64,000 nucleotides of DNA, taken from assembly GCF_900101435.1 (NCBI RefSeq), contig NZ_FMZH01000003.1, forward strand, positions 496,001-560,000. Direction: 5' to 3'. Below, in pieces: positions 25,033 to 35,006 of this stretch. Every line of letters begins with the position of its first letter. The stretch's first letter is position 1. A program made the position numbers and the translations under genes. The notes below the pieces were generated by a model. It searched no databases. It had not been told where the DNA came from and saw only the letters and a program-made list of their open reading frames with translations. Source of the stretch: Pedobacter soli (GTDB lineage: Bacteria > Bacteroidota > Bacteroidia > Sphingobacteriales > Sphingobacteriaceae).

Positions 25033-26460
25033 TTAGCATTCTGGTAAACTGATCGGGATGTTGGTTGCAAGGCCTCCGTCTGAGGTTTCTTTATACTTCG
25101 CATTCATATCCAGGGCAGTCTCCCACATGGTATTTACCACAGCATCCAAACTTACTTTCGCCTTATCGGGGTTACTTTGTAAAGCCAGCTGGCTTGCCGT
25201 AATCGCTTTTATAGCGCCCATGGTATTTCTTTCAATGCAAGGAATCTGCACTAAGCCGCCAATCGGATCGCAGGTTAAGCCCAGGTGATGTTCCATGGCA
25301 ATTTCGGCGGCCATTAATACCTGTCTTTGCGAACCACCCAGGCACTCGGTTAGTGCCGCTGCTGCCATGGCTGATGAAACGCCAATTTCGGCCTGACAAC
25401 CACCCATAGCGGCCGAGATAGTGGCTCCTTTTTTGAAAATACTGCCTATTTCTGAAGCGCAGGCTATAAACTGGATGATTTTGTCTTCGGTATAACCATT
25501 GCAAAAGGTGATGAAATATTGAAGTACAGCCGGTATTACCCCTGCAGCACCATTGGTAGGGGCGGTAACTACACGGCCAAATGAAGCATTTTCTTCATTA
25601 ACAGCAAGCGCAAAACAACTTACCCAGTCTAAAATGTAATTAAATCCGTTTCCGCCGTTTCTAATGGCCTCTACCCAGGTATCATAGTTGCTGTATTCGT
25701 TCTGGCCAATTAGCCTTTTGTTAAGCGGGAAAGCGCGGCGGGCAACTTCTAAGCCACCTGGTAAGAAACCTGTAGTATGGCAGCCACGGTAAATGCAATC
25801 GCGCATTACGGCGAAATGCTGTAAAATGCCTTTTTTCGTTTCCGCTTCAGGTCGCCAGGCCAGTTCATTTTCCATTACAATTTCGCTCACTTTTAAACCT
25901 GTAGAAAGGCACCAGTGCAAAAGCTCTTTGGCTTTCTCAACCGGAAAGGGTAGGTCTACCTGCGGTTTTTTGCTATTGTCTTCGCCTTCTTTTACCACGA
26001 AACCACCACCAATAGAGTAATAGGTTTCTGAAAAAGCTTTTCCGTTGTTTAAAAAAGCCTGGAAAGTAACTGCGTTGGGGTGGAAAGGCAAACTTTCTGA
26101 AAAGAGGAACAGCAAATCTGCTGTATAATCGAAATCGATAACGAGTTGATTGGCGAGGTTCAGTTTTTTATCCTTTTGGATGGCTTCGAAGGTAGGCGTT
26201 ACGGCATCTACATCAAAAGTTACCGGATCGGCACCCGTTAAGCCCAGTAAAATGGCTACGTCAGTTCCGTGCCCCTTGCCTGTTTTAGCAAGCGAGCCAT
26301 ATAATAATATTTTTATGCCTTCTACGGTATCAATCGGGTAGTTTTGTGCCAGCGAAGCTGTAAACTGTTGTGCTGCCCGCCATGGGCCTAAAGTATGCGA
26401 ACTGGAAGGGCCGATGCCTATTTTAAAAATATCGAAAACTGAAATTTGTTCCTTAATCAT
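25033..26460 (-). CDS. sdaA: L-serine ammonia-lyase, iron-sulfur type, single chain
   Basis: 475 residues combining the beta domain ([22 protein letters not shown] at the start) and the catalytic alpha domain. [4Fe-4S] ligands fit the Cys residues in [19 protein letters not shown] and [18 protein letters not shown]. The enzyme converts L-serine to pyruvate and ammonia and is oxygen-sensitive. The start is supported by a TAGCTTTG -7 element on the minus strand 17 nt upstream. It is monocistronic. Confidence 0.95.
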   Translation of the reverse strand: MIKEQISVFDIFKIGIGPSSSHTLGPWRAAQQFTASLAQNYPIDTVEGIKILLYGSLAKTGKGHGTDVAILLGLTGADPVTFDVDAVTPTFEAIQKDKKLNLANQLVIDFDYTADLLFLFSESLPFHPNAVTFQAFLNNGKAFSETYYSIGGGFVVKEGEDNSKKPQVDLPFPVEKAKELLHWCLSTGLKVSEIVMENELAWRPEAETKKGILQHFAVMRDCIYRGCHTTGFLPGGLEVARRAFPLNKRLIGQNEYSNYDTWVEAIRNGGNGFNYILDWVSCFALAVNEENASFGRVVTAPTNGAAGVIPAVLQYFITFCNGYTEDKIIQFIACASEIGSIFKKGATISAAMGGCQAEIGVSSAMAAAALTECLGGSQRQVLMAAEIAMEHHLGLTCDPIGGLVQIPCIERNTMGAIKAITASQLALQSNPDKAKVSLDAVVNTMWETALDMNAKYKETSDGGLATNIPISLPEC

Positions 26461-26476
26461 TACGAAAGTTGTTATG

Positions 26477-26484
26477 CAAAGCTA
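26477..26484 (-). promoter_or_regulatory. -7 element of sdaA
   Basis: Reading the minus strand, TAGCTTTG (26484 to 26477) matches TAnnTTTG exactly, 16 nt before the sdaA ATG. No clear -33 TTG. Confidence 0.45.
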
Positions 26485-26571
26485 TGATTGTTTTGTGATT
26501 TTTAGCTAAATAATTTTTTGCTGTTGTCTCAAAAAGTTTTACTTTGTTGTGCACTAAAATAATGCCTCAAA

Positions 26572-27063
26572 ATGGAGTTTAACAAGTATAATGTAGCTGT
26601 TGATATAACTTATTGCAGAGCCTCTTCGGGCAAAAGGTTAGCTAATCACCTGATTGATGTAACAGTTTTTTATGTTGCGCTTTTTTGTGGAGCAATTTTA
26701 ATCGAAATATTTAGTCCCGATTTTTTGGATGGTATAAATGATTTGGTTGGCCGTTTAATAGGTATGGCTTGTTATGCCTTGTTCATATTTTTTATTGAGG
26801 CTATTTCGCATGGCAAATCAATAGGTAAATTAATTACAGGCACAAAAGCTGTTAACCTGGATGGTACAGAAATGGATGTTTCGAAAACATTTCTTCGCAA
26901 TATCGCCCGTGCTGTTCCTTTTAATGAATTTAGTGCATTAGGAACCCCTTGCGAGCCATGGCACGACCGTTGGTCGGATACGATTGTGGTAGAAGAGAAA
27001 AAATTAGCTTTATTTCAACAAAGAGCAGATTTATTTGAATCCGTTAAAAATCAAACTCTATAA
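26572..27063 (+). CDS. RDD family membrane protein
   Basis: 163 residues. The RDD signature is present: 'RASSGKRLANHLIDVTVFYVALF' (Arg then Asp in the first helix) and a later 'GKSIGKLITGTKAVN.DG...' loop followed by 'RNIARAVPFNEFSALG'. About three membrane helices. RDD proteins are small inner-membrane proteins, some of them Na+/H+ antiporters; no specific role can be given. Its last 20 bp overlap the 3' end of the convergent mgtC-like gene. Confidence 0.85.
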   Translation: MEFNKYNVAVDITYCRASSGKRLANHLIDVTVFYVALFCGAILIEIFSPDFLDGINDLVGRLIGMACYALFIFFIEAISHGKSIGKLITGTKAVNLDGTEMDVSKTFLRNIARAVPFNEFSALGTPCEPWHDRWSDTIVVEEKKLALFQQRADLFESVKNQTL

Positions 27064-27703
27064 TATCATCATCTTTTAGCATGCGCTCTACAAACTTCTG
27101 GTGGTTTTGTGGCGTGCCGGTAGCCGTCCAGTTTCCGGTAATGATGTTGTTAACCAGTTGGTGTTTACCGCGCTGCGGTTTCAGTTTACTTTCCCTGAAA
27201 ACTTCTTCATAACTCTCCAAATCGCCATGGGTATGTTGTTTTTTAACAATGCGATAGATTCGTTTGGTAAAGCGGCGATCGCCAATTTCTTCTAAAAAAG
27301 GAAAAATAATTAAGGCGAGCAATACCACAATTGTTACCCCGATAGCCTGTTCGTAATAACCTGAACCTACGGCCATACCAATGGCGGCTACGATCCAGAT
27401 AATACAGGCGGTGGTTAATCCTTTAACACGGTTTTCTTCCTTAAAAATTACACCTGCACCTAAAAAACCAATGCCTGTTACAATGTTCGAGGCAATGCGA
27501 TCCTGACTGCTTGCCCCGATATTGATGGAAAGAATGGTGAATAGTGTAGCGCCCAAACCAATCATCATCATGGTTTTTAAGCCTGCCGATTTACTTCTGT
27601 ACTCGCGCTCGGCACCAATAAGACCACATAACAAGGTGGCGAGTAAAAATTTATTCACCTCACTCTGGGTAATGAAATGGTTGTTTTCCAGGATCTCGTT
27701 CAT
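27044..27703 (-). CDS. MgtC/SapB family membrane protein
   Basis: 219 residues. The N-terminal half has the MgtC pattern: LLATLLCGLIGAEREYRSKSAGLKTMMMIGLGATLFTILS, then RIASNIVTGIGFLGAGVIFKEENRVKGLTTACIIWIVAAIGMAVGSGYY, with about five membrane helices. The C-terminal 70 residues form a cytoplasmic domain shorter than the ACT-like domain of true MgtC. The family is associated with growth at low magnesium and intramacrophage survival in pathogens; in environmental bacteria its role is unclear. It starts 24 bp after the porP-like gene and may be read from the same transcript. Confidence 0.88.
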   Translation of the reverse strand: MNEILENNHFITQSEVNKFLLATLLCGLIGAEREYRSKSAGLKTMMMIGLGATLFTILSINIGASSQDRIASNIVTGIGFLGAGVIFKEENRVKGLTTACIIWIVAAIGMAVGSGYYEQAIGVTIVVLLALIIFPFLEEIGDRRFTKRIYRIVKKQHTHGDLESYEEVFRESKLKPQRGKHQLVNNIITGNWTATGTPQNHQKFVERMLKDDDIIEFDF

Positions 27704-27727
27704 AGGCTTTAAATTAACAAAGCCAAA

Positions 27728-28750
27728 TTAATAAAAATCGTAACATCTCAGGCCATTTGCACGGCCACCGTTCGAACTATTTGGAAAGTATTTTTCGTAG
27801 CCTACCCCAATTTCTGAAGTTCCGCCGGTATTGGTGTAGTTAATTTTGGAGGTGGTTGCATCGTGGCTAATGCCCAGTCTGAATTTTTCGCCGTTGGTTC
27901 TGCGGTTAAAAATATCGAAGATCACCGAAAAAACAATGGCATCGTTTCCGTTCCTGTTGCCATCGTTACGGTACCAGATACCGGCGTTAATGCCTGCATA
28001 TTTGTATTGCATGCCTGCACTGAAGGAAGTAACGTTGGTTTGCTTGTAGGCAACGATAGAGGGGATAAGGTAACTGCCGTCACGATCGTACTGATCAGGA
28101 ATTAGCGTTAATTTGTAGCTTAAATTGCCCGAAATGCGGAGTGGTAATTTACTTTGAAAACCCGAAAGCGATTCGTCGGGGCGATTGAGGTGGTGCGTAG
28201 CCAGGCCCATCATAAATTTACCAACTACCAGGTTTGCACCTGCATTGGCATCTAAATAGAAACGGCTGTCAACTGCGGGGCGCTCAGCACCCGAAATACT
28301 ACCGGGAATGTAGCCTGTATTGATATCGATCTGATCGCCAAACACAAGTTTATCCCAGTTTAATTTCTGGTTGGTAACACCAGCCTGCAAACCGAATGAG
28401 AGCGTGAAATCATCGCCACCAATAATATAGGCATAACTTACCGCAATGTTATTTTTAACCAGATAAGCCGTGCCTTCGCTGCTGCGGTTAAAAACCAGGC
28501 CAATGCCGCTGTTTAGCCTTCGGAGGTTAATATCTCCTGAAGCCGTCATGTACGAAAAATCGCTGGCTAAACCGGTCCACTGGTTGCGGTAGAGCGCATT
28601 AAACCGGATATCGCCTTCAAACTGACCGGTAAGTGCAGGGTTTAAATAAATAGGCGCATTGTAAAACTGTGAGTAAATATGGTCTTGCGCTAACGAAATT
28701 AGTGGTAGCGCCAGTGCAAGTAAAAATATTATTGTCCTTCTCCCCATCAT
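27728..28750 (-). CDS. PorP/SprF family type IX secretion system membrane protein
   Basis: 340 residues with a signal peptide (IIFLLALALPLISLAQ) and the PorP/SprF opening DHIYSQFYNAPIYLNPALTGQFEGDIRFNALYRNQW. The rest alternates polar and hydrophobic residues as expected for an outer-membrane beta-barrel, and the C-terminus ends in aromatic residues (YDFY). These proteins accompany large T9SS-secreted adhesins or filaments, and the big PKD gene directly upstream ends exactly where this one begins. Two adjacent ATG codons could serve as start. Confidence 0.92.
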   Translation of the reverse strand: MMGRRTIIFLLALALPLISLAQDHIYSQFYNAPIYLNPALTGQFEGDIRFNALYRNQWTGLASDFSYMTASGDINLRRLNSGIGLVFNRSSEGTAYLVKNNIAVSYAYIIGGDDFTLSFGLQAGVTNQKLNWDKLVFGDQIDINTGYIPGSISGAERPAVDSRFYLDANAGANLVVGKFMMGLATHHLNRPDESLSGFQSKLPLRISGNLSYKLTLIPDQYDRDGSYLIPSIVAYKQTNVTSFSAGMQYKYAGINAGIWYRNDGNRNGNDAIVFSVIFDIFNRRTNGEKFRLGISHDATTSKINYTNTGGTSEIGVGYEKYFPNSSNGGRANGLRCYDFY

Positions 28751-31700
28751 CTATCTGATTAAATATATTACACCCGTTTTTTTCGGAGGAGATGAATCGT
28801 AGGTCATCCCTTTCCAATCGCTGCCATTTATAAATTTGATATCTATTTTCCAGTAATAAACGCCCTGTGGCTGATCCTGGCCTTTGTAGGTACCATCCCA
28901 ACCCTCTAAAGGTGCACCATCGTCTAACTTGGTGGTTTCCCATAAAAGCTGTCCCCATTTATTAAATACAGACATGTTCCATTCTTTTATACCGCGACCT
29001 TTTGCTTTAAAAACCTTGATTTCATTTTTGGCACTGGCTGGCATAAATGAGTTAGGAAGATTTAAATAACCCGGTACGCCAATAATCCTTACCGACTGGA
29101 AGGTGGTGGCCGAGCAGCCCTCCTTATTTAACACGGTTAGGGTTACCGTGTAAGTACCTTCGTTGGCATAAGTATGGTTGGGATTTTGCAAGGTCGATTT
29201 AGCACCATCGCCGAAAGACCATTCCCAGCTTACCGATCCGGTGCTCGTATCTTTAAAGCCAAAACTATAATTCGGAATGGAAAGTTCATTGCCCGGACTT
29301 ACCGTGAAAGTGGCTACCGGTGGAGCGACAATTTGAATAAAATCGGGTAAAGCTAACGTATTGGTACAGCCAAGGCTGTTAGTGGTGGTTAGTGTAACCG
29401 TATAGTTTACGCCCGAACCAGTGTAAGTGTGCTGTGGCTCAAAATCGGTCGAAGTTGGAGAACCATCGCCAAAATCCCATACATAACCCACTGCACTCAC
29501 ACTTGTATTTTTAAACTTTACCACAAGATTGGTACAGCCAACGGTTTTATCGGCCATGAAACCAACGGTTGGCTGCGGCAGTATGGTTACGGTTTCGCTT
29601 GTTGAGTTCTTTGAACAATCGTTTTCTGCATCCAGCTTAATGGTATACCGGCCTGGTTTGGTGAAAAGATGCGGAAAAACACCAGTAGAAGTAGAAAAGG
29701 CGGTACTGATTTCGCCGGTATCTTCGTTGGTAAAAGTATAGGTAAAGCTACTGGCACCACTAGTGTTATTGATAAAGTTCACGGTAAAAGGTGCACAACC
29801 TCTTTTTTCGTTTCCGTTTACCACCAGTTCAGGGACGATGTTGTTTGGCGAAACCCTGATCACCACCGGTATGGCGTTTGCAATACCACAAGCATTCCTG
29901 GCGGTCATGTTTACGGTAAAATCTTTTACTACTAATGTTCTAAAGACGTGACTTACGGTTTGTCTGTCGGCATAGGTCTCAGGAGCACTACCATCACCAA
30001 AATCGTAGGTGTAAGTGGTGCCGGTGCTCTCTGGTCCGGTATTGGTAAAGTTAACCTGTAAATCAGCGCAGCCTGTAGTTTTATCGGGAGAGAACAAGGC
30101 AACAGGTTTGGCATGTACAATAACTGTCGCAGCCGTTACAACCGGTGGACCGCAGGGTGAGGTTGTTGTTAGCGTAATATTATAGGTTTTGTCTTTTCCG
30201 CTTGGATCAGCCAGGAAAGTTATTGCTGCAGGCTGGGCGAGTGTAGAAGATTGGCCATTGCCGAAATCCCATTTATAAGTTGCGCCATTAAGCGGCGTGG
30301 TGGTATTGGTAAAAGTAACGCCAAGCGGTCCGCAACCTTCGGTGGTACTTTGTGTAAAAGATGGCGTAACAATTGGTAGAGTTGTAAATACCTCTGTCTT
30401 TTCGTCAGAGTTACAGCCCAGGCTGCTGGTTACCACAAGTTTTATGTTTACGCTTTCGTTGCCATTGGTAATGGTATAACCGGGAAAGGTAGAACCGGTT
30501 CCAATTTGTACATTGTTGGCAAACCAGGTATATACGGCATTGCGATCGGGATATAATGTAGCGGCAACATTGGTTGCATCGAGTTTAAAAGGAGCACAGC
30601 CCGTGTTGGTGGTGTAGGTTATTTCGGCTTTGGCATGTGGGTTTACCGTTATTTTAATCTCGTTACTCAAATTACCCGAGCAGGCTCCGCTAGCTACCAC
30701 GCGTCGATAATAAATGGTAACTGTTGGCGTTGGCGGGTTAAAGCTCATGCTTGTAGCACCCAATACATCGCTCCAGGCCGTTCCGTTAATACTTGATTGC
30801 CATTGGTAAGTGTAGGTTCCGCTACCGCCTGTTGGGGTAGAACCCGTAAGTGGTGCAGCTGTGGCGCCTATGCAAATGTTTTGATCAGCACTAATGGTAT
30901 TGTTGGTTAAGCCCGGCAATACAGTAATTTGTACTGAATTACTTATTGAGGTACAAATCGTGCTGTTTACTAACCGCCTGAAATAAGTAGATACGTTAGC
31001 CGTTGTGTTTAAATCTTTACCAATGGCCGAAGGAATATTCACCCAGGTACTACCGTCGGCACTGCTTTGCCATTGGTAAGCATAAGTGCCTGTTCCGCCT
31101 GTAGGTACATCGCCTGTAATGGTAATGTTTTGGCCTGCACAAATGGGAGTAGCCGATGCATTAATGGTATTGATAACCGGTGGATAATAGGTAATGGTTA
31201 CATCATCAGTAGAAGGAGGGCAGCCACCAAAACCGGTAATCGTCCACCTGAAAGTATAATTTTGGCCTGATACAAGACCGGTAACAGCTGTATTGAATAG
31301 AGTAGCGTCGGCAAGCACTACCCCGGTTTGGCCGGAGGTTAAGGTCCAGCTACCTGTATTTGGAGCAGGATTATTCCCGCTTAAAGTAATACCATTACCA
31401 CTGCAGAGGCTTTGGTCAGTTCCTGCATTGGCCGTAACAGTACCCGGGTTTACGGTAATGGTGGTTACCGTAGAAAGGGCTTCTGCACAGCTTCCGCTTT
31501 GTACTACCGCGCGGAATTGAGTAGTAATGGTAAGGTTGCTAAAGACATAAGGATTTGCTGTTGAAGCAACTGTCGACCAGTTTGTGCCATTGTCAACCGA
31601 GCGCTCCCAACGGATGATGTTACCCACCTGCCCGCTTAGTGTTATATTACCTCCATTGGCGCCCGAGCAAACACTGGCATCACTACCAGTAGTACCGCCT

Positions 31701-34700
31701 GCACTGAGCGGGTTAACTGTAAGCTGTACATCATCACTCGAGCTCGAACAGCCAGCATCGCTGATGGTCCAGCGCAATACGTAGGTGTTGCCCGCGGCTA
31801 AACCCGAAATTAGGGTATTGTTTTGGGTATCATCAGCAAAGATTATGGTGGTTGGCGCTGATACGATTGTCCACTTACCGGTTCCTACAACAGGGCTGTT
31901 TCCTTTTAAGGTATAGGTGCTTTGGTTGCAGATGGCTTCATCAGGGCCAGCGTTGGCCAATGTCGCACCAGGCAATACGGTTATGGTTACAGTAGCAGGA
32001 GTACCCGGGCAACCATTGGCAGATACCGGTGTAACGGTATAGGTTACGGTTCCGGCGCTGGTGCCCGAATTGGTTAAAATGTCATTAATCTGGTTACTGG
32101 CAGAGGCAACCGGTCTGTTGCTGTTACCGGTTATGGCACCCGTTATGGTACTGGTATAAGTGTAATTTACGCCACTTAGGTTTGTCGAAAGGGTTATGGC
32201 AGCAGTAGTAGCATTACAAATACTGGTGTTTTGTGGCGTTGCGGTAGCTATTGGGTTAGGGGTAATAGTTACCACCAGGTTAAAAGGTGTACCGTCGCAA
32301 CCGTCTTTATGTGGTACAATTATATAAGTAACCACGGCGTCGGTGCTGGCATCGGTATCGGTAATCATATCATTAATAGCACCGCTTCCGCTTGGGCTAT
32401 AGCCTGTTGCATTCGGCGTTCCAGTGGCTGTCCAGGTGTAGGTAACACCAGTTATAGCCGAGGTAGGGGTGTAAGCCACACTTTTTCCGGTACAGATGGT
32501 TTTTGTTGCTGCACTGGTAACGTTGATGTTTTGCTTAATGGTTAAAATAATATCATCGTCTATCTGGTTGCAAGGTGCTGGCAAAGTGGTTGTGGCGCGC
32601 AATTTTAAAGTTACCGTTCCTGCTGCTTTTTCGGCGGCTGATGGTGTGTAAACTGCGTTCAGATCGTTCCTTCCCGGGCTAAAGGTTCCTGTACCACCCA
32701 CCCAGGTTTGACTTGAAGTAGTGCCTGTTACTGCGCCAGCCAGTGTAAAGCTGGGATCGTTAAAACAGATGCTTTGATCAGGGCCCGCATTAACCACAGG
32801 CGCAGTGCTGAATGTCAGGATTTGAGTATCGGTTGCAGTTCCGCAGTTATTTTTGTGGGTTACCGTAACGGTATAAGTATCGTAACTATCAAATCTGATA
32901 GATGGATATTTAGAATTGGCTGTAGTACCACCGGTAAAACTGTAAGTGCCCGATCCGGCAGCGCTAACTGTCCAAGTGTAGGTATCAGACAGGTCTTTTG
33001 ATGTACCCGTAAGGGTGGTTTTGGTTGGGCCCGTAGTGGTATTGTTAAAATCGTATGTAGATAAATTACAAACCGTAATATCGGGTGAAAGGGTTGCGGT
33101 AGGTGTTGCATTTACCACTACGGTTTGTGCAGGCGTAGTTACCAGGCCGCATGAAGGTGTAGTAATGCTTAAGGTAATGGTGTAAATACCCGGATTGGTA
33201 AAATTAAACTCGGGCTCCTTACTGCTTGCACTGGTACCATTGGCATAAGTTACCGCCGGTGTTACCGACCACGAATAGGTATTGGCAGCGTTACAAATGT
33301 TATCCAACACCGATTTATCGGTTGGTTTTAATGTGCCTGGTGCGCAAATGGTTGTTGCAGGTAAGGTAAAATCTGGTTTTGGAGGATCCTGAATGCAGAT
33401 TTTCATTTCAACCGGATCGGCATTACAGGCTCCTGAGCTACTCGATTCTAAACGAATGGTATGCTCTCCGTGTGTAAGGAATTTATATACAAAGTTGAAA
33501 GATTTTGGCTGGTTAACCTCCTGGATTACGCCATCAACATACCAGTTGTAAGTTACATTATTGGGGGTACAACCGAGTGTGTTAGTATTTGGGTTTTCGC
33601 CTAAAACAGAGGTGTTAACAAAGGTAATATTGGTATTCGTACAGCCCGGAGTATTGAAAGTAAATGAATTTATAGGTTTCACAACCACTTTAGCCGAGGA
33701 AGAAACTGGTGTGCCCACGGTACCACAAAAGGCATTTGATACATTTATGGAAACATCAAAAGCGTTGAAAATAGTTCCAGCGCTTGAAGTAGAAACACTT
33801 CCGCACGAAGACTTGGTATAGGCGTGCTGTACTTTCCCGCCTAAACTTTTAATATCGCATAAAGTGTAAGTCGTAGTCGTCTGATCGCCCCAGTTAATCG
33901 TATAAACATCGCCCGGGAAATTGTTCTGTATTCCGGCTGCCGAAGTTATATCCACATTAAATTCAAGGTAGCCCATTGGCAAGCAAACCACATTATTTCC
34001 GGATGTACCGAAAGCTGTAATTGTTTTATTATTAATCAATAAATAAGCCTTGGTACCCACAGTACCATTGGGCATTACTGCTTTGGCCATAATGGTGTAA
34101 TGTACCTGCTGGGCTGTGAAATTCTGTATCGCTGTTGGAAAAGGAATTACGGTCGGGCTCCCTCCGTTTACTTCATCAGTAATTACTGCCGTTACAGTAC
34201 TGGTTGCGGTCGATTCATTTTTAATGAAGAAAGAGTTATCTGGCTTGCTGATACAGGTACCAAAAGTTTCGGTATTAGCGGCATTCAGATAGGTTGAGGT
34301 TAATTTCGCTTCAACTGCCGGGCCGGCTTTAACTTCAAATGCGTTAGATGGCATACTTGCTGATGCCGGACTGGTTGACTTTACCCTCACCATATAACCT
34401 GTACCCGGCGTAAGCCCGGCAGGTAACACGCCATTGATATAAGTACTATAAAAACCGGTGTAAGTACCGATCAGGGTTTCTGCTGCAAAGCTTCCGTTCT
34501 GGTCGGAAAGATAAAGCTGAAACTGGTTTCCTTGTGTGGCGCAGCCCGAAGTTATGGTGAATGGCACAGCAATAGTACTACCCGGAGTAAAGGGGCCGGC
34601 ATCAACTGCACCAATATTAATCTGCGAAAAACATACTGACGTGTAAAACAATGCCCCAAAAAACAGGACAAAACAATGCCATTTCCTTTTACAGCGAATC

Positions 34701-34705
34701 TTCAT
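28751..34705 (-). CDS. Giant PKD/Ig-like repeat protein with type B T9SS C-terminal domain
   Basis: 1984 residues. A signal peptide (to about residue 28) leads into a long series of Ig-like and PKD-like beta domains. Repeats rich in Thr/Ser/Gly include paired units with 'YQWQSS.(D/N)G..W' near the middle and 'ANAGTDQSLCSGN', 'ANAGPDEAICNQS', 'NAGPDQSICFND' starters. The last third has classical PKD domains with the DFGDG core (KWDFGNG, YDFGDGS, VWDFGDGSPT, EWSFGDGAKS). The final 90 residues (NSFMPASAKNE... FNKWGQLLWET...GWDGTYKG...PQGVYYWKI...KTGVIYLIR) are the gliding-motility-associated, type B T9SS sorting domain. The protein is therefore exported and attached or released at the cell surface through PorP/SprF next door; a role as adhesin or motility filament is inferred. 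Many Cys pairs occur in the repeats. Confidence 0.92.
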   Translation of the reverse strand: MKIRCKRKWHCFVLFFGALFYTSVCFSQINIGAVDAGPFTPGSTIAVPFTITSGCATQGNQFQLYLSDQNGSFAAETLIGTYTGFYSTYINGVLPAGLTPGTGYMVRVKSTSPASASMPSNAFEVKAGPAVEAKLTSTYLNAANTETFGTCISKPDNSFFIKNESTATSTVTAVITDEVNGGSPTVIPFPTAIQNFTAQQVHYTIMAKAVMPNGTVGTKAYLLINNKTITAFGTSGNNVVCLPMGYLEFNVDITSAAGIQNNFPGDVYTINWGDQTTTTYTLCDIKSLGGKVQHAYTKSSCGSVSTSSAGTIFNAFDVSINVSNAFCGTVGTPVSSSAKVVVKPINSFTFNTPGCTNTNITFVNTSVLGENPNTNTLGCTPNNVTYNWYVDGVIQEVNQPKSFNFVYKFLTHGEHTIRLESSSSGACNADPVEMKICIQDPPKPDFTLPATTICAPGTLKPTDKSVLDNICNAANTYSWSVTPAVTYANGTSASSKEPEFNFTNPGIYTITLSITTPSCGLVTTPAQTVVVNATPTATLSPDITVCNLSTYDFNNTTTGPTKTTLTGTSKDLSDTYTWTVSAAGSGTYSFTGGTTANSKYPSIRFDSYDTYTVTVTHKNNCGTATDTQILTFSTAPVVNAGPDQSICFNDPSFTLAGAVTGTTSSQTWVGGTGTFSPGRNDLNAVYTPSAAEKAAGTVTLKLRATTTLPAPCNQIDDDIILTIKQNINVTSAATKTICTGKSVAYTPTSAITGVTYTWTATGTPNATGYSPSGSGAINDMITDTDASTDAVVTYIIVPHKDGCDGTPFNLVVTITPNPIATATPQNTSICNATTAAITLSTNLSGVNYTYTSTITGAITGNSNRPVASASNQINDILTNSGTSAGTVTYTVTPVSANGCPGTPATVTITVLPGATLANAGPDEAICNQSTYTLKGNSPVVGTGKWTIVSAPTTIIFADDTQNNTLISGLAAGNTYVLRWTISDAGCSSSSDDVQLTVNPLSAGGTTGSDASVCSGANGGNITLSGQVGNIIRWERSVDNGTNWSTVASTANPYVFSNLTITTQFRAVVQSGSCAEALSTVTTITVNPGTVTANAGTDQSLCSGNGITLSGNNPAPNTGSWTLTSGQTGVVLADATLFNTAVTGLVSGQNYTFRWTITGFGGCPPSTDDVTITYYPPVINTINASATPICAGQNITITGDVPTGGTGTYAYQWQSSADGSTWVNIPSAIGKDLNTTANVSTYFRRLVNSTICTSISNSVQITVLPGLTNNTISADQNICIGATAAPLTGSTPTGGSGTYTYQWQSSINGTAWSDVLGATSMSFNPPTPTVTIYYRRVVASGACSGNLSNEIKITVNPHAKAEITYTTNTGCAPFKLDATNVAATLYPDRNAVYTWFANNVQIGTGSTFPGYTITNGNESVNIKLVVTSSLGCNSDEKTEVFTTLPIVTPSFTQSTTEGCGPLGVTFTNTTTPLNGATYKWDFGNGQSSTLAQPAAITFLADPSGKDKTYNITLTTTSPCGPPVVTAATVIVHAKPVALFSPDKTTGCADLQVNFTNTGPESTGTTYTYDFGDGSAPETYADRQTVSHVFRTLVVKDFTVNMTARNACGIANAIPVVIRVSPNNIVPELVVNGNEKRGCAPFTVNFINNTSGASSFTYTFTNEDTGEISTAFSTSTGVFPHLFTKPGRYTIKLDAENDCSKNSTSETVTILPQPTVGFMADKTVGCTNLVVKFKNTSVSAVGYVWDFGDGSPTSTDFEPQHTYTGSGVNYTVTLTTTNSLGCTNTLALPDFIQIVAPPVATFTVSPGNELSIPNYSFGFKDTSTGSVSWEWSFGDGAKSTLQNPNHTYANEGTYTVTLTVLNKEGCSATTFQSVRIIGVPGYLNLPNSFMPASAKNEIKVFKAKGRGIKEWNMSVFNKWGQLLWETTKLDDGAPLEGWDGTYKGQDQPQGVYYWKIDIKFINGSDWKGMTYDSSPPKKTGVIYLIR

Positions 34706-35006
34706 AAATCTCTAACACTGGGGAATGATTTTATTACGCGTTGTAAGTTCTGCTTTGGGAAACTTACTTTATCTGGCCTCACAGATTAAGATGAATGCCA
34801 GAATGGGATTCGCAAATAAATATTCGTTGCAAAGAACGTAATTTTTGCATTACAACCGCAAAATTTTACACCAACATTAACTAAATGAGCAGGTTATAGG
34901 CGCTCTTAAATCTGGTTTCAGGCAGGTAAAGGGCATAAAAAACCCCCAAGGCTTGATCTCCTTGAGGGCATATTTTTACACGAAATCGTTTCGTTATGGA
35001 TTGGTA
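34706..35006. other. Intergenic region upstream of the giant T9SS gene
   Basis: 301 bp holding the leader of the minus-strand PKD gene and the groEL terminator. An AT-rich stretch at 34800-34870 probably carries the PKD gene promoter (a TTCTTTG-like element is present but imperfect). No gene. Confidence 0.5.
34935..34968 (-). terminator. Terminator of the groESL operon
   Basis: Minus strand: CCCTCAAGG pairs with CCTTGGGGG (34944-34951 with 34960-34968, G-T pairs allowed) around an 8-nt loop, followed by six T residues. Confidence 0.8.

Noticed and set aside
28751..34705. Plus-strand frames opposite the giant PKD gene (for example near 32231-32545)
   Set aside because: The minus-strand frame is a continuous 1984-residue protein with signal peptide and T9SS domain; the opposite frames are by-products of its repetitive Thr/Gly-rich sequence.
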